Below the pieces are notes generated by a model. The model searched no databases, was not told the DNA's origin, and saw nothing but the letters and a program-made list of their open reading frames with translations. A DNA stretch of 64,000 bases, taken from assembly GCF_947495725.1 (NCBI RefSeq), contig NZ_CANLZZ010000002.1, positions 1-64,000 on the forward strand, in the 5' to 3' direction. Positions 30,909 through 41,663 of the stretch are shown here, one piece after another. This DNA is from an uncultured Lutibacter sp. Its GTDB lineage: Bacteria > Bacteroidota > Bacteroidia > Flavobacteriales > Flavobacteriaceae. Numbering within the stretch: position 1 is the first letter of the stretch; each line of letters opens with the position of its first letter. The position numbers were made by a program, and so were the translations under genes.

Positions 30909-31811
30909 TTACTTAGCCAATTCCATAAAAGTATCTTCAATGGTGGGTTGCGTTTCGCTTATTTCAATGTTTTGTAATTCATTTTGTTTTAAAAACTCAA
31001 TTAAATCATTAGGTTTAAAAAGGTCTCTTTTATCGGTATAATGTACAAATTCACCAAAAGGATAAACGCTGTACATAAATTCGTAATTTTTTAAGCATTT
31101 TATAAGTTTGTACATATTATTAGCGCTTACATTATAAATTGCTTTAGGGTAATGTTTTACAATTTCTTTAGGAGTGTCAATTTCTAAAATTTCACCATCC
31201 TGAATCAATGCAATTCTATCGCATAATGCGGCTTCATCCATATACGGAGTAGATACTAGTATAGTAATTCCCTTTTTTTGAAGCCGTTTTAACATTTCCC
31301 AAAATTCCTTTCTAGAAACAGGATCAACTCCAGTGGTTGGCTCATCTAAAAACAACACTTTTGGTTTGTGAATTAAAGCACAACACAAAGCTAATTTTTG
31401 TTTCATTCCGCCAGATAATTTTCCAGCTCTTCTATTTTTAAAAGGTTCAATTTGAACGTAAATATCTTTAATTAAATCGTAGTTTTCTTCAATTGTTGTC
31501 CCAAAAATAGTAGCAAAAAAGTTTAAGTTTTCTTCAACCGTTAAATCTTGATACAGTGAAAATTTACCAGGCATATAACCTACATTATTTCTAATTTGTT
31601 TATAATCTTTAAAAACATCAAAACCGGCAACAGAAGCTGTTCCTTTATTAGCGATTAAAAGGGTTGTTAAAATTCTAAATAATGTTGTTTTTCCTGCGCC
31701 ATCTGGTCCAATTAAACCAAATAATTCACCTTTTTCAACATTAAAAGTAATGTTTTGTAAAGCGCTAACTTTATTATAAGATTTGCTAATATTTTTAAGA
31801 GAAATACTCAT
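30909..31811 (-). CDS. ABC transporter ATP-binding protein
   Basis: GLIGPDGAGKTTLFRIL; LSGGMKQKLALCCAL; LDEPTTGVDP. Confidence 0.96.
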   Translation of the reverse strand: MSISLKNISKSYNKVSALQNITFNVEKGELFGLIGPDGAGKTTLFRILTTLLIANKGTASVAGFDVFKDYKQIRNNVGYMPGKFSLYQDLTVEENLNFFATIFGTTIEENYDLIKDIYVQIEPFKNRRAGKLSGGMKQKLALCCALIHKPKVLFLDEPTTGVDPVSRKEFWEMLKRLQKKGITILVSTPYMDEAALCDRIALIQDGEILEIDTPKEIVKHYPKAIYNVSANNMYKLIKCLKNYEFMYSVYPFGEFVHYTDKRDLFKPNDLIEFLKQNELQNIEISETQPTIEDTFMELAK

Positions 31812-31817
31812 TAGTAA

Positions 31818-32279
31818 TTATTCAAAATAGTTTTTATATTCTTTTAAATGAATGTTTAATTTGTTGAAATTTTCTTTGCTAGTTTCAATATTTGAAGCTG
31901 TTAAACCTTTAAATAAATTATTCATAGGAATTAAAAATACATGTAGATTTTCATGTGCTTCCCCTGTCATAGTACATTTTTGAATAATAGAATTAAACTC
32001 GCCTTCTAAATTTAGTTTTAAAGTTTTGTATGCATCAGCATTTTCTTTTTCGGAAAAATTAGACATTATTTGAAGCATAGCGTTAATTCCATTAGTAGTT
32101 TCAGGATTCGCTTTCCAAAGTTTACCGTTGTTTAATTGTAGTTTTTCGGCTTTGTTATGGTGTTGTTTTTCAGTTTGTTGAATTTGCTCTGAATCTGACT
32201 TTTTTTCAGCAGTATTTTTGCAAGAAATTGCTAAAAATAATAGTGTAATTACTAATAAAAGTTGTTTAAAATTTTTCAT
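31818..32279 (-). CDS. Hypothetical lipoprotein in the exporter cluster
   Basis: 153 aa; lipobox LAISC; abuts the ATPase gene. Confidence 0.65.
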   Translation of the reverse strand: MKNFKQLLLVITLLFLAISCKNTAEKKSDSEQIQQTEKQHHNKAEKLQLNNGKLWKANPETTNGINAMLQIMSNFSEKENADAYKTLKLNLEGEFNSIIQKCTMTGEAHENLHVFLIPMNNLFKGLTASNIETSKENFNKLNIHLKEYKNYFE

Positions 32280-32665
32280 TTGGATTGAGTTTTTAAATTT
32301 AAAGTTAGAAGAGCAATTATACTCCAGATACTTATTCTAAAAACCATAGCTTTTATACTTTCTGAAGCAACATTTTCATTAAAAAAGGATAGATAAAAAA
32401 GCAGCGTAATGTGTGATGCTAAAATAAAAATAATGGCTTTTTTAGTAAATTTATTTGTTGTCCAAATAAGATAAGCTACAATTATTGAAATAAACCCATA
32501 TATTACATTGTAAGTTACTAACCAATTGAGTACTGTATAGTTTTTTGTATCAATTCCCAACAAAACTTTTGAACCTGCAACTATAGACATTATTCCTATT
32601 ATAAATGCAAGTATTGAAGCTATTTTAAACACATTTTTCATAATTATTAATTTTCTGAAATCCAC
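32276..32665 (-). CDS. Hypothetical four-TM membrane protein in the exporter cluster
   Basis: 129 aa hydrophobic ORF overlapping both neighbours by a few nt. Confidence 0.65.
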   Translation of the reverse strand: MDFRKLIIMKNVFKIASILAFIIGIMSIVAGSKVLLGIDTKNYTVLNWLVTYNVIYGFISIIVAYLIWTTNKFTKKAIIFILASHITLLFYLSFFNENVASESIKAMVFRISIWSIIALLTLNLKTQSK

Positions 32666-33537
32666 ATTTCAGCAGGCATTCCAATTTTTAAACTACCATC
32701 ATTTTTTACATTAATTTTTACGGCATAAACCAAGTTTACGCGTTCTTCTTTTGTTTGTATTATTTTAGGTGTAAATTCTGCTTCGGAAGCTATCCAAGAA
32801 ATTATTCCTGAATAATTTTTCATAGTTTCGCCCTCGTCAATTTTTACAGTTACTTCTTGTCCTATTTTAATGGTTGCCAATTGAGGTTCGCTTACATAAA
32901 CACGCAATTCCATAGTAGTTAAATCTGCTATTTTATAAAGTGGTTTTCCAAAAGAAACTACTTCATTAGGTTCTGCATATTTTACTAAAACTGTTCCTGG
33001 AACTGGATTTATAATATTGCTTTTGTATAGTTGATCTTCCAATTGTTTTAATTGAATATCTAAACTTTTTATTTCATTTACAACAGGTGCATTTTGTATT
33101 TCAATACTTCTAATTTGCTGGTTTAATACATCAATTTTACCATTAATAGCATCTAATTGTTGTTGTGTTCCTGCATTTTCTTTAAGTAAGTTTTCAATTC
33201 TATTTTTTGAAATATTAGCAGTTTTTAATTCAGCTTTTAAAACGCTTATTTGCGATAAAACTCCTTTAGATTTAGAAAAAATTATTTCTTTTGAAGTTTG
33301 TAATTGATGTTTTTTTAAAGCTAGTTGAATAGTATCTATATATCCAACAAATTCACCTGTTTTTAAATGCTTTCCTTCTTCAACTTCAAATTGTAAAAGC
33401 TTGCCATTATTTTCTGCTGAAATTGTAATTTCTGTAGCTTCAAAATTTCCATAACCATCGGCTTTTTCGTTGTTTTTACAAGAAATTAAAGCACTTGTGA
33501 GTATGATTATTGCAATAAATTGATTCGTAATTTTCAT
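32647..33537 (-). CDS. HlyD family periplasmic adaptor (membrane fusion protein)
   Basis: Lipoprotein; ITISAENNGKLLQFEVEEGKHLKTGEFVGYID; coiled coil; VPGTVLVKYAEPNEVVSFGKPLYKI. Confidence 0.92.
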   Translation of the reverse strand: MKITNQFIAIIILTSALISCKNNEKADGYGNFEATEITISAENNGKLLQFEVEEGKHLKTGEFVGYIDTIQLALKKHQLQTSKEIIFSKSKGVLSQISVLKAELKTANISKNRIENLLKENAGTQQQLDAINGKIDVLNQQIRSIEIQNAPVVNEIKSLDIQLKQLEDQLYKSNIINPVPGTVLVKYAEPNEVVSFGKPLYKIADLTTMELRVYVSEPQLATIKIGQEVTVKIDEGETMKNYSGIISWIASEAEFTPKIIQTKEERVNLVYAVKINVKNDGSLKIGMPAEMWISEN

Positions 33538-33539
33538 TG

Positions 33540-34796
33540 TTAAATTCCTTTTATAATGTTGTAATTTGCTTTTGCTAAAAGCATTTCAATTTTATGAGTA
33601 CTTAAGCTATTTTCAGCTTCAAATAAATTAGTGATTTCGGTAATATATGCAGAGGAAGTAATAACCCCGTTTTTTAGCTGAGATTCAGCAGATTTTAGTA
33701 TTTTTTTTCTTAACTCAATAATTTCTTTGTCCGAATTAATTAAGCTTGAAAATTTATTAATGTCAGTTTGTTTTTGTTGAAGTTCAATTGTAGTATTTAA
33801 CTGGAAAACTTCTTGTTCATTGGTTACAATATCTTTATTAATTAGTAAAGATTCTCGTTGCTTTTTATTGGAATTCCAATCAAAAATATTCCAGTTTAAT
33901 TTTATCCCAACTTGATAAAATGTTTGAAACGAATTGTCTAACATATTTAAACCTGGATTTCCATAGCCACCTGTTGCAAAACCCATTAAATTTGGTACAT
34001 TTTGTTTTGAAATAAGATTTTCTGAGGTTTTAATTGATTCTTTTTTAAGTTCAAATAATTCAAGTTCAGGTCTTGTTATGTTGCTATTAAAGTCGGTTAA
34101 AACTATCGGTGTTTCAAATTCAGAAGTTGTTGAAATTGGAGCCCCAATAAGTTGAGATAAAGATTTAATTAAACTATTTTTTGTTAGATTTATTTCTTCA
34201 AATTGTTGTTTAATTTTTAATAATTCGGCTTCTAAAACACTGTCTGAAGTTGGTAATAAAACACCGAATTTTATACCTGCATGTACTTCTTTTAATTTTG
34301 CTTTAAGCAATGTTTCTTTAGAAGTTAATAAATCTAATTTTTCATTAAATAGTAAAATTGAAAAATAGTATGAATTTACCTGCTTTTTAAGTTGGTATAA
34401 GTTTACTTCAACTTGTTTTTGTTGTGCTTTTAAATTGGCTTCACTTACTTTAGTAGTTGCATCAATTAATCCTCCGTTGTAAATTAGTTGATTTATTGAA
34501 AGTGTTGCTTTGTATTGGTCTTTATTTGGCGGTTCTACTGTTAAATTAGGAATGGAAATAGGCATTTGCGTAACATCTGATTGATATGTTGTTTGTGCAG
34601 CTAATTCAATTTTAGGTAATTTTTTTGTTGCAATGGAAGCTAAATCTAGTTCATTCTGGTTTGCAAGTAAAGCGTTTTGTTTTGCTAAAGGGTAATTTTT
34701 ATTCAGTAAAGAATAACAGGTTTCTAAGCTTAATTTTTCTTGTGAAAAAAGTGTTATAGAAAGAAATAGGAGCAGTAAAGTTTGTATTTTTTTCAT
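33540..34796 (-). CDS. TolC family outer membrane protein
   Basis: SLETCYSLLNKNYPLAKQNALL; repeated TolC-type helical segments. Confidence 0.92.
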   Translation of the reverse strand: MKKIQTLLLLFLSITLFSQEKLSLETCYSLLNKNYPLAKQNALLANQNELDLASIATKKLPKIELAAQTTYQSDVTQMPISIPNLTVEPPNKDQYKATLSINQLIYNGGLIDATTKVSEANLKAQQKQVEVNLYQLKKQVNSYYFSILLFNEKLDLLTSKETLLKAKLKEVHAGIKFGVLLPTSDSVLEAELLKIKQQFEEINLTKNSLIKSLSQLIGAPISTTSEFETPIVLTDFNSNITRPELELFELKKESIKTSENLISKQNVPNLMGFATGGYGNPGLNMLDNSFQTFYQVGIKLNWNIFDWNSNKKQRESLLINKDIVTNEQEVFQLNTTIELQQKQTDINKFSSLINSDKEIIELRKKILKSAESQLKNGVITSSAYITEITNLFEAENSLSTHKIEMLLAKANYNIIKGI

Positions 34797-34874
34797 TTTT
34801 ATTCTTTTTTAAATACCTAACTTTTGTAGGTTAAACATAGTGTTGTGTAGTTCTTGTGTAAACAGGAATTTATA

Positions 34875-35486
34875 CTAAACTTTTAAAGCGTTAATTATAA
34901 AGTTTGAAACTTCAGTGGCTCGTTCTTCTAATAATTTATTATAATCTTCATCACTAATTTTTAAAAATCCTTTTAAAAGTGGTGATGCTATAAAAGGAAA
35001 AATATTTAGAGCCATAATATTAATAAAAAGTTGTTCTGGTTTAATAGATGTTATTTTCCCTTTTTCAATATTTTCATTTATTTGATTTTTAAATTTTTCA
35101 ATATTTGGAAAATGTTTTTCAGTAATTAATTTTTGAACAAATTCTGGATTTCTATTCAGTTCGTTTATTATAAAACTTGGTAAATACGGATGTTTAATTA
35201 TAAATGAAATGTAGTTTTTTGTAAAATTTTTAATTTTATCCATTAACGAATCATCGTTATTTAATGCTTTGTTTAATTGTGGAGCAAGTAATGAAAAAAC
35301 ACTTTTAAAAACAGCTTCAAAAAGTAGTTGTTTGCTTCTGTAATAATAATGTAGTAGCGCTTTGTTTATGCCAGCTTCATCAGCAATTTCTTGCATACGT
35401 GCACCGTCCATTCCTTTGCGTTGAAAAATAGTTTTGGCAGCATTTAAAATATTAGATTCTGTTGAATCGTCTTTAGTTTTTTTCAT
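34875..35486 (-). CDS. TetR/AcrR family transcriptional regulator
   Basis: ILNAAKTIFQRKGMDGARMQEIADEAGINKALLHYYYRSKQLLFEAVF. Confidence 0.95.
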   Translation of the reverse strand: MKKTKDDSTESNILNAAKTIFQRKGMDGARMQEIADEAGINKALLHYYYRSKQLLFEAVFKSVFSLLAPQLNKALNNDDSLMDKIKNFTKNYISFIIKHPYLPSFIINELNRNPEFVQKLITEKHFPNIEKFKNQINENIEKGKITSIKPEQLFINIMALNIFPFIASPLLKGFLKISDEDYNKLLEERATEVSNFIINALKV

Positions 35487-35491
35487 TTTAT

Positions 35492-35520
35492 TTAACTATA
35501 TGGTTTAACCAAATGGTTAA
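35492..35520. promoter_or_regulatory. Candidate TetR operator: two overlapping dyads
   Basis: TTAACTA-TA-TGGTTTA and TTAACCA-AA-TGGTTAA, directly upstream of the TetR gene. Confidence 0.65.
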
Positions 35521-35590
35521 CAAATGTAAAATCTTTTTTTGAACTGACAAAATAAATAGTAATTTTAGCCTAATATTTAATATAATTGAA

Positions 35591-36937
35591 ATGAAAAAAA
35601 TAGTAAAATTTGGGGTAATTCCTTTGCTGATAATTATTGTTGGAATTGTAATTTATAATTATCCCAGATTAAATATTATTACTGGTTTTTCAGCTAAAAG
35701 TGTCTGTTCTTGCACGTTTGAAGCAAATAGAAGTTTGGAATCTATTGAAAAAGGAGATAATGGTTTTAGCCCAATAAATACTGCAAAGAATGAAATTGAT
35801 TACGAACACAAATCGGTAACATCATCAATTTTTGGATTGAAAAAAAGAACAGCTATCTACAAAGAAGGAATAGGGTGTGTTTTGGTTCCCGAAAATTTTA
35901 ATGATGAAATTTTATTTAAGCCAAAACGTAAATTTAGTAATAATAAGCTTCCTTACCCCTATGGAAATCTTCCTCAAAAAGATACAATTTTCGGCAATAT
36001 AAATTATAGATCCTTACAACAGGCTGTTGAAAATGCATTTGATAAAGCCGGTGATTCCATTAAGAAAACTAGAGCTGTTTTAGTGCTATATAAAGGGGTT
36101 ATTGTTGGTGAAAAATATGCTGAAGATTTTTCAAAAGACTCAAAATTATTGGGTTGGTCTATGACTAAAAGCATTACAAGTGCTGTTTTGGGTGTTTTGG
36201 AAAAACAAGGTAAAATAAATATAAATCAAACCAATCTATTCCCTGAATGGGAACAGGATGAGCGTTCAAAAATTACTTTAAATAACTTATTGCAAATGAA
36301 TAGTGGATTGGAATGGGTAGAAGATTACAATACCATTTCAGATGTTACTAAAATGTTGTTTTTAGAAAAAGATATGGGTAAGGTTCAATTGGAAAAATCT
36401 TTAATAAGTAAACCAAATAATAGTTGGAATTATTCTTCAGGGACTACCAATTTAATTTCGAAATTTATTAGAAATCAATTTAATTCACATCAGGATTATC
36501 TAGATTTTTGGTATAATGAATTAATTGATAAAATTGGAATGAATTCTATGCTAATTGAAACAGATGTATCTGGGAATTATATAGGTTCTAGTTATGGTTG
36601 GGCAACTGCACGCGATTGGGCTAAATTTGGATTGTTGTATTTAAACAATGGAAATTGGAATGGAGAAGAAATTTTATCTGAAAATTGGATAAATTATACT
36701 AAATCCCCTACAAATACTTCAAATGGAGAATATGGAGCGCAATTTTGGTTAAATGCAGGTGGTATTTATCCAAATGCGCCTAAAGATTTGTATTCGTGTA
36801 ATGGCTACCAAGGGCAATATGTTTTTATTATTCCATCAAAAGAACTGGTTATTGTTCGTTTTGGTTTGGCAGAGAATCCGATTTTTAACACAGATAAATT
36901 TTTGAAAGAAGTATGCAACTCCGTTGCAACAAATTAA
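35591..36937 (+). CDS. Serine hydrolase, class C beta-lactamase/penicillin-binding family
   Basis: GWSMTKSITSAVLGVLEKQGKI (SxxK), SWNYSSGTTNLISKFI (YxS). Confidence 0.92.
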   Translation: MKKIVKFGVIPLLIIIVGIVIYNYPRLNIITGFSAKSVCSCTFEANRSLESIEKGDNGFSPINTAKNEIDYEHKSVTSSIFGLKKRTAIYKEGIGCVLVPENFNDEILFKPKRKFSNNKLPYPYGNLPQKDTIFGNINYRSLQQAVENAFDKAGDSIKKTRAVLVLYKGVIVGEKYAEDFSKDSKLLGWSMTKSITSAVLGVLEKQGKININQTNLFPEWEQDERSKITLNNLLQMNSGLEWVEDYNTISDVTKMLFLEKDMGKVQLEKSLISKPNNSWNYSSGTTNLISKFIRNQFNSHQDYLDFWYNELIDKIGMNSMLIETDVSGNYIGSSYGWATARDWAKFGLLYLNNGNWNGEEILSENWINYTKSPTNTSNGEYGAQFWLNAGGIYPNAPKDLYSCNGYQGQYVFIIPSKELVIVRFGLAENPIFNTDKFLKEVCNSVATN

Positions 36938-36994
36938 ATATTTATTGTTTACAAAATATTTTATTCTTCTATATTAATTGTAAATTGCAATATC

Positions 36995-38080
36995 ATGGGG
37001 AAAATAAAAGTATACTTACCTGCTTTTTCGCTTCTTGTTTTTATAGTTTCAAGTGTTGCACAAAATCATCAATTAGTGACGGTTACAGAAGTTATTTCTG
37101 GAAACGATACTAACAATGTTTTATTTAAAGCGCAATCAACCCAAATTCCCTCGTTGTCTTACATTAGAGCTCAAAAAGTTAAAGGTCCTCAAAATGGAAT
37201 ATTTACAATTCATGAAGATAATATAAGATATGTTTCGCTATCAAAAATAAAAGGTATTCCAAATAATTTAAGTAAAATTCGTTTTACCTTTTTGCAAACT
37301 GATGCTGTATCAGTAATTCCACCATCAAATTTTAGATTTATTATTAATGATATTGACGGGCCAAATAATGAGGCGCTGTCTACATATTGTAATGAATGTT
37401 TAGAGGCTATTGGTACTTCAGTTGAAACTAATTTAATTTTAAATATAAACCCTCCAACAATTGATGCGGTAGGTTCTTTAGAAGAGAACGAAGGTCCCAC
37501 TAGCAGAGTTATGTTTGATTTTATAAATGTAACTTATGTCGAATTTGAAAATTATGCAAATGAAGGATATTTAAAAGATTTTGATTTAAATGATGATTAC
37601 CCAATTGCTCAGCCAATTTACACAAAGTGTAAAAAAGTAGAGCAAATTGATTTTAAAGAAGATACTATCATATCTTGGTCTAAAGAAGTTTTAAATAAAT
37701 CTAGAGGGGTTTTAAAAGTTAACACCAACCCAATTTATTTTAATAGAGATAAATTTGATATTAGAAACGATGCAGTTTTAGAGTTGACTAAAATACAATC
37801 TTTATTAAAAATGTATCCAAAACTTAAGATAGAAATAGGATCACATACAGATTCTAGGGAAAATGACGATTATAATTTAGAATTGTCTGAAAAAAGAACA
37901 AATTCGGTGCTGTCTTGGTTGTTTAATAAAGGTGTATCTCCAAATCAATTATCGGGAAAAGGTTATGGTGAAACAAAATTGGTAAACAATTGTTCAAACG
38001 GTGTAAATTGTTCGGAAGAAGCGCATCAATTAAATAGAAGAACGGAATTTGTTGTTTTAAACCCTGAAGTTATAAAATAA
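36995..38080 (+). CDS. OmpA family protein
   Basis: C-terminal LKIEIGSHTDSRENDDYNLELSEKRTNSVLSWLFNKGVSPNQLSGKGYGE. Confidence 0.9.
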   Translation: MGKIKVYLPAFSLLVFIVSSVAQNHQLVTVTEVISGNDTNNVLFKAQSTQIPSLSYIRAQKVKGPQNGIFTIHEDNIRYVSLSKIKGIPNNLSKIRFTFLQTDAVSVIPPSNFRFIINDIDGPNNEALSTYCNECLEAIGTSVETNLILNINPPTIDAVGSLEENEGPTSRVMFDFINVTYVEFENYANEGYLKDFDLNDDYPIAQPIYTKCKKVEQIDFKEDTIISWSKEVLNKSRGVLKVNTNPIYFNRDKFDIRNDAVLELTKIQSLLKMYPKLKIEIGSHTDSRENDDYNLELSEKRTNSVLSWLFNKGVSPNQLSGKGYGETKLVNNCSNGVNCSEEAHQLNRRTEFVVLNPEVIK

Positions 38081-38109
38081 AAAAGCCACATTTTAAATGC
38101 GGCTTTTTT
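38077..38109. terminator. Bidirectional terminator between ompA-like gene and sufD
   Basis: AAAAAGCC(A/G)CATTT..AAATG(C/T)GGCTTTTTT. Confidence 0.8.
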
Positions 38110-38127
38110 ATTTTAAAGAATAATTAA

Positions 38128-39450
38128 TTATAAATCAAATCCTAATTCTACACCTAAGTTTTGGGCAATAAGTTTAGTTATTTTAGATTTTAATTTTGGA
38201 ATTTTAATTTTTTCTACAACATCATTTCCAAATGCAAATAACAATAACGCTTTGGCTTCTTTTTTAGGAATTCCTCTAGTTTGCATGTAAAATAAAGCAC
38301 TTTCATCTAATTGCCCAATGGTACAACCGTGCGAACATTTTACATCATCAGCAAATATTTCTAATTGTGGTTTAGCATTAATTGTAGCTCCATCACTTAT
38401 TAAAATATTATTATTTTGTTGAAAAGCATTGGTTTTTTGAGCTTCTTGTTGTACCATAACCTTTCCATTAAAAACACCAGTTGATTTATCATCGTAAATA
38501 CCTTTGTAAAGCTCATGACTTTCGCAATTAGGATATTTATGATTTACTAACGTGTGGTTGTCTACGTGCTGCTTCTCGTTTAAAATAGAGATTCCATTTA
38601 GGTTAGAAGTAATATGTTCTCCTTCATGGTAAAATTCTAAATTATTTCGGATAATTTTTCCCCCAAAAGAATATGTATGCACTGAAGCTACACTTTGTTG
38701 CTTTTGAGAAACAAAAGTGCTGTCAATTAAAGATGAATTTTTAGTGTCATCTTGTATCTTATAAAAATCTACAATAGCTCTTTTATGAACGAAAATTTCT
38801 GTAACAGAATTAGTTAAAGTAGTATTTTTAGAAAGATTTTGATGACGCTCAATAATTTGTACATGTGAATTTTCACCTACAATTACTAAATTTCTAGGCT
38901 GAAGCATAACATTACTTTCATTACCTGTTGAAAAATTCAATATTTGAATTGGTTTTTGAACAATAGTATTTTTTGGGATATTAATAAAAGCACCTTCTTT
39001 AGTAAAAGCAGTATTTAAATCGGCTAAACTATTATTATCTTTTGCTATTGTATTAAAATAATTGTCAACAATCATTTTATATTTTGGACGAGATAAGGCC
39101 GAAGATAAAACACAAACATCACAATCATCATGTGTGGTATCTGAAAGAAACGAATTAAATACACCATCAATAAAAATTAATGTGTACGATTCAATATCAT
39201 TCATTAAATACTCCTTAATATCCTTAAATCCAATAGATTTATCTGTTGAAGGAAATAAACCTAAATCTTTTTTTAGAATAGATCTTAAACTTGTATACTT
39301 CCACTCCTCATCTTTTTTTGTAGGAAATCCTTCCTTTTCAAAATTTTGCATTGCCTTTGAGCGTATTGAGTGTACATTTGAATCTAAGTCCAAACCACCT
39401 TTGTTTTCAAAAGCTAAAAATGAAGAAACTAATTTTTCTTTTAATTCCAT
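38128..39450 (-). CDS. sufD: Fe-S cluster assembly protein SufD
   Basis: RSKAMQNFEKEGFPTKKDEEWKYTSL; CSHGCTIGQLDESALFYMQTRGI. Confidence 0.97.
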   Translation of the reverse strand: MELKEKLVSSFLAFENKGGLDLDSNVHSIRSKAMQNFEKEGFPTKKDEEWKYTSLRSILKKDLGLFPSTDKSIGFKDIKEYLMNDIESYTLIFIDGVFNSFLSDTTHDDCDVCVLSSALSRPKYKMIVDNYFNTIAKDNNSLADLNTAFTKEGAFINIPKNTIVQKPIQILNFSTGNESNVMLQPRNLVIVGENSHVQIIERHQNLSKNTTLTNSVTEIFVHKRAIVDFYKIQDDTKNSSLIDSTFVSQKQQSVASVHTYSFGGKIIRNNLEFYHEGEHITSNLNGISILNEKQHVDNHTLVNHKYPNCESHELYKGIYDDKSTGVFNGKVMVQQEAQKTNAFQQNNNILISDGATINAKPQLEIFADDVKCSHGCTIGQLDESALFYMQTRGIPKKEAKALLLFAFGNDVVEKIKIPKLKSKITKLIAQNLGVELGFDL

Positions 39451-39456
39451 AGTTTA

Positions 39457-40194
39457 TTATTTCAACCAGTCGTAACCTTTTTCTTCTAATTCTAAAGCTA
39501 ATTCTTTTCCTCCAGATTTTACAATTTTTCCATTATATAGAACATGTACATAATCGGGTACTATGTAATCTAACAAACGTTGGTAGTGTGTAATAACTAA
39601 AACAGCATTGTCTTTGTTTTTTAGTTTGTTTACTCCATTAGCCACAATTTTTAAAGCGTCAATATCTAATCCTGAATCTGTTTCATCTAAAATAGCTAAT
39701 TTAGGTTCAAGCATTGCCATTTGAAAAATTTCATTACGTTTCTTTTCACCACCCGAAAAACCTTCGTTTAAAGAACGTGATAAAAACTTGCGATCAATTT
39801 CTAATAAATCTGCTTTTTCACGAATAAGTTTCAGCATTTCTTTTGCTGGAAGTTCTTCTAAGCCTTTAGCTTTTCTAGTTTCGTTAATGGCAGTTTTAAT
39901 GAAATTTGTTACGGTAACACCTGGAATTTCAACAGGGTATTGAAAAGATAGAAAAACGCCTTTGTGTGCTCTTTCTTCTGGTGCTAAATCTTCTAAATCT
40001 TCATTATTTAAAAATACAGCTCCTTCCGTAACTTCATATTCTTCTTTTCCTGCAATTACTGCAGATAAAGTACTTTTTCCCGAACCGTTTGGTCCCATAA
40101 TAGCATGAACTTCACCAGGTTTAATTTCAAGATTAATTCCTTTTAAAATCTCTTTATCGTTGATACTTGCGTGTAAATTTTTTACTTCTAACAT
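39457..40194 (-). CDS. sufC: Fe-S cluster assembly ATPase SufC
   Basis: [64 protein letters not shown]. Confidence 0.98.
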   Translation of the reverse strand: MLEVKNLHASINDKEILKGINLEIKPGEVHAIMGPNGSGKSTLSAVIAGKEEYEVTEGAVFLNNEDLEDLAPEERAHKGVFLSFQYPVEIPGVTVTNFIKTAINETRKAKGLEELPAKEMLKLIREKADLLEIDRKFLSRSLNEGFSGGEKKRNEIFQMAMLEPKLAILDETDSGLDIDALKIVANGVNKLKNKDNAVLVITHYQRLLDYIVPDYVHVLYNGKIVKSGGKELALELEEKGYDWLK

Positions 40195-40205
40195 TTTTAT
40201 ATTTT

Positions 40206-41654
40206 TTATCCTACGGACCCTTCTAAACTTATTTCTAATAATTTTTGTGCTTCAACAGCAAATTCCATTGGTAATTTATTTAGTACTTCTTTACTAAATC
40301 CATTTACAATAAGTGCAATTGCTTTTTCAGTATCAATACCTCTTTGATTACAATAAAATAACTGATCTTCACCAATTTTACTTGTAGTAGCTTCATGCTC
40401 AATTTGAGCAGTTTTATTTTTTGCTTCAATATATGGAAATGTATGTGCGCCACATTGATTACCCATTAGTAAAGAGTCACATTGAGAAAAATTACGTGCA
40501 TTTTCTGCTCGTGCTCCTATATGAACTAAACCTCTATATGAGTTTTGCGATTTTCCTGCAGAAACACCTTTTGAAATAATGGTACTTTTGGTGTTTTTGC
40601 CTAAGTGTATCATTTTTGTTCCGGTATCTGCTTGTTGAAAGTGATTAGTTACTGCTATTGAATAAAATTCACCTACCGAGTTATCGCCTTTTAAAATACA
40701 ACTTGGATATTTCCAAGTAACGGCACTTCCGGTTTCAACTTGTGTCCAAGAAATTTTTGCGTTTTTTTCGCATAAACCTCTTTTAGTTACAAAATTGTAC
40801 ACACCACCTTTTCCTTCAGCATCTCCAGGGAACCAGTTTTGTACAGTAGAATATTTAATTTCTGCATCATCTAATGCAATTAGTTCTACAACCGCTGCGT
40901 GTAATTGATTTTCATCACGAGCTGGAGCTGTACAACCTTCTAAGTAACTTACATAACTTCCTTTATCAGCAATTACAAGTGTACGTTCAAACTGTCCTGT
41001 TCCACCTTCATTTATTCTAAAATAAGTTGAAAGTTCCATTGGGCAAGTTACACCTTTTGGTATGTAACAGAAAGATCCATCTGAAAATACAGCTGAATTT
41101 AATGCAGCGTAAAAATTATCTGTTGTTGGAACAATAGTACCTAGATATTTTTTAACAAGTTCAGGATGTTCTTGAATTGCTTCAGAAATTGGCATAAAAA
41201 TAATACCTTTTTCGTTTAATGTCTTTTTAAATGTTGTTGCAACTGAAACCGAATCTACAACAATATCTACCGCAACATTCGATAAACGTTTTTGTTCATC
41301 AATAGAAATTCCAAGTTTTTCAAAAGTTTTTAATAATTCAGGATCCACCTGGTCTAAACTATCTAATTTTGGTTTTTGAACTGGCGCTGAGTAATAGCTT
41401 ATGTCTTGAAAATTTGGTTTTTCGTAATTAACATTTGCCCAATCTGGCTCTGTCATTTCTTTCCAAACTTTAAAAGCATTTAATCGCCATTCTGTCATCC
41501 ATTCAGGTTCATTTTTCTTTTTTGAAATTGCTATTACAACTTCTTCATTTAAACCTACAGGAAACTTATCAGCCTCGATATCGGTGTAAAAACCGTATTC
41601 GTACTCTTTAGTTTCGAGTTCTTTTTTTAAATCGTCTTCAGTAAATTTATTCAT
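40206..41654 (-). CDS. sufB: Fe-S cluster assembly protein SufB
   Basis: [66 protein letters not shown]. Confidence 0.98.
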   Translation of the reverse strand: MNKFTEDDLKKELETKEYEYGFYTDIEADKFPVGLNEEVVIAISKKKNEPEWMTEWRLNAFKVWKEMTEPDWANVNYEKPNFQDISYYSAPVQKPKLDSLDQVDPELLKTFEKLGISIDEQKRLSNVAVDIVVDSVSVATTFKKTLNEKGIIFMPISEAIQEHPELVKKYLGTIVPTTDNFYAALNSAVFSDGSFCYIPKGVTCPMELSTYFRINEGGTGQFERTLVIADKGSYVSYLEGCTAPARDENQLHAAVVELIALDDAEIKYSTVQNWFPGDAEGKGGVYNFVTKRGLCEKNAKISWTQVETGSAVTWKYPSCILKGDNSVGEFYSIAVTNHFQQADTGTKMIHLGKNTKSTIISKGVSAGKSQNSYRGLVHIGARAENARNFSQCDSLLMGNQCGAHTFPYIEAKNKTAQIEHEATTSKIGEDQLFYCNQRGIDTEKAIALIVNGFSKEVLNKLPMEFAVEAQKLLEISLEGSVG

Positions 41655-41663
41655 TACAAATTT

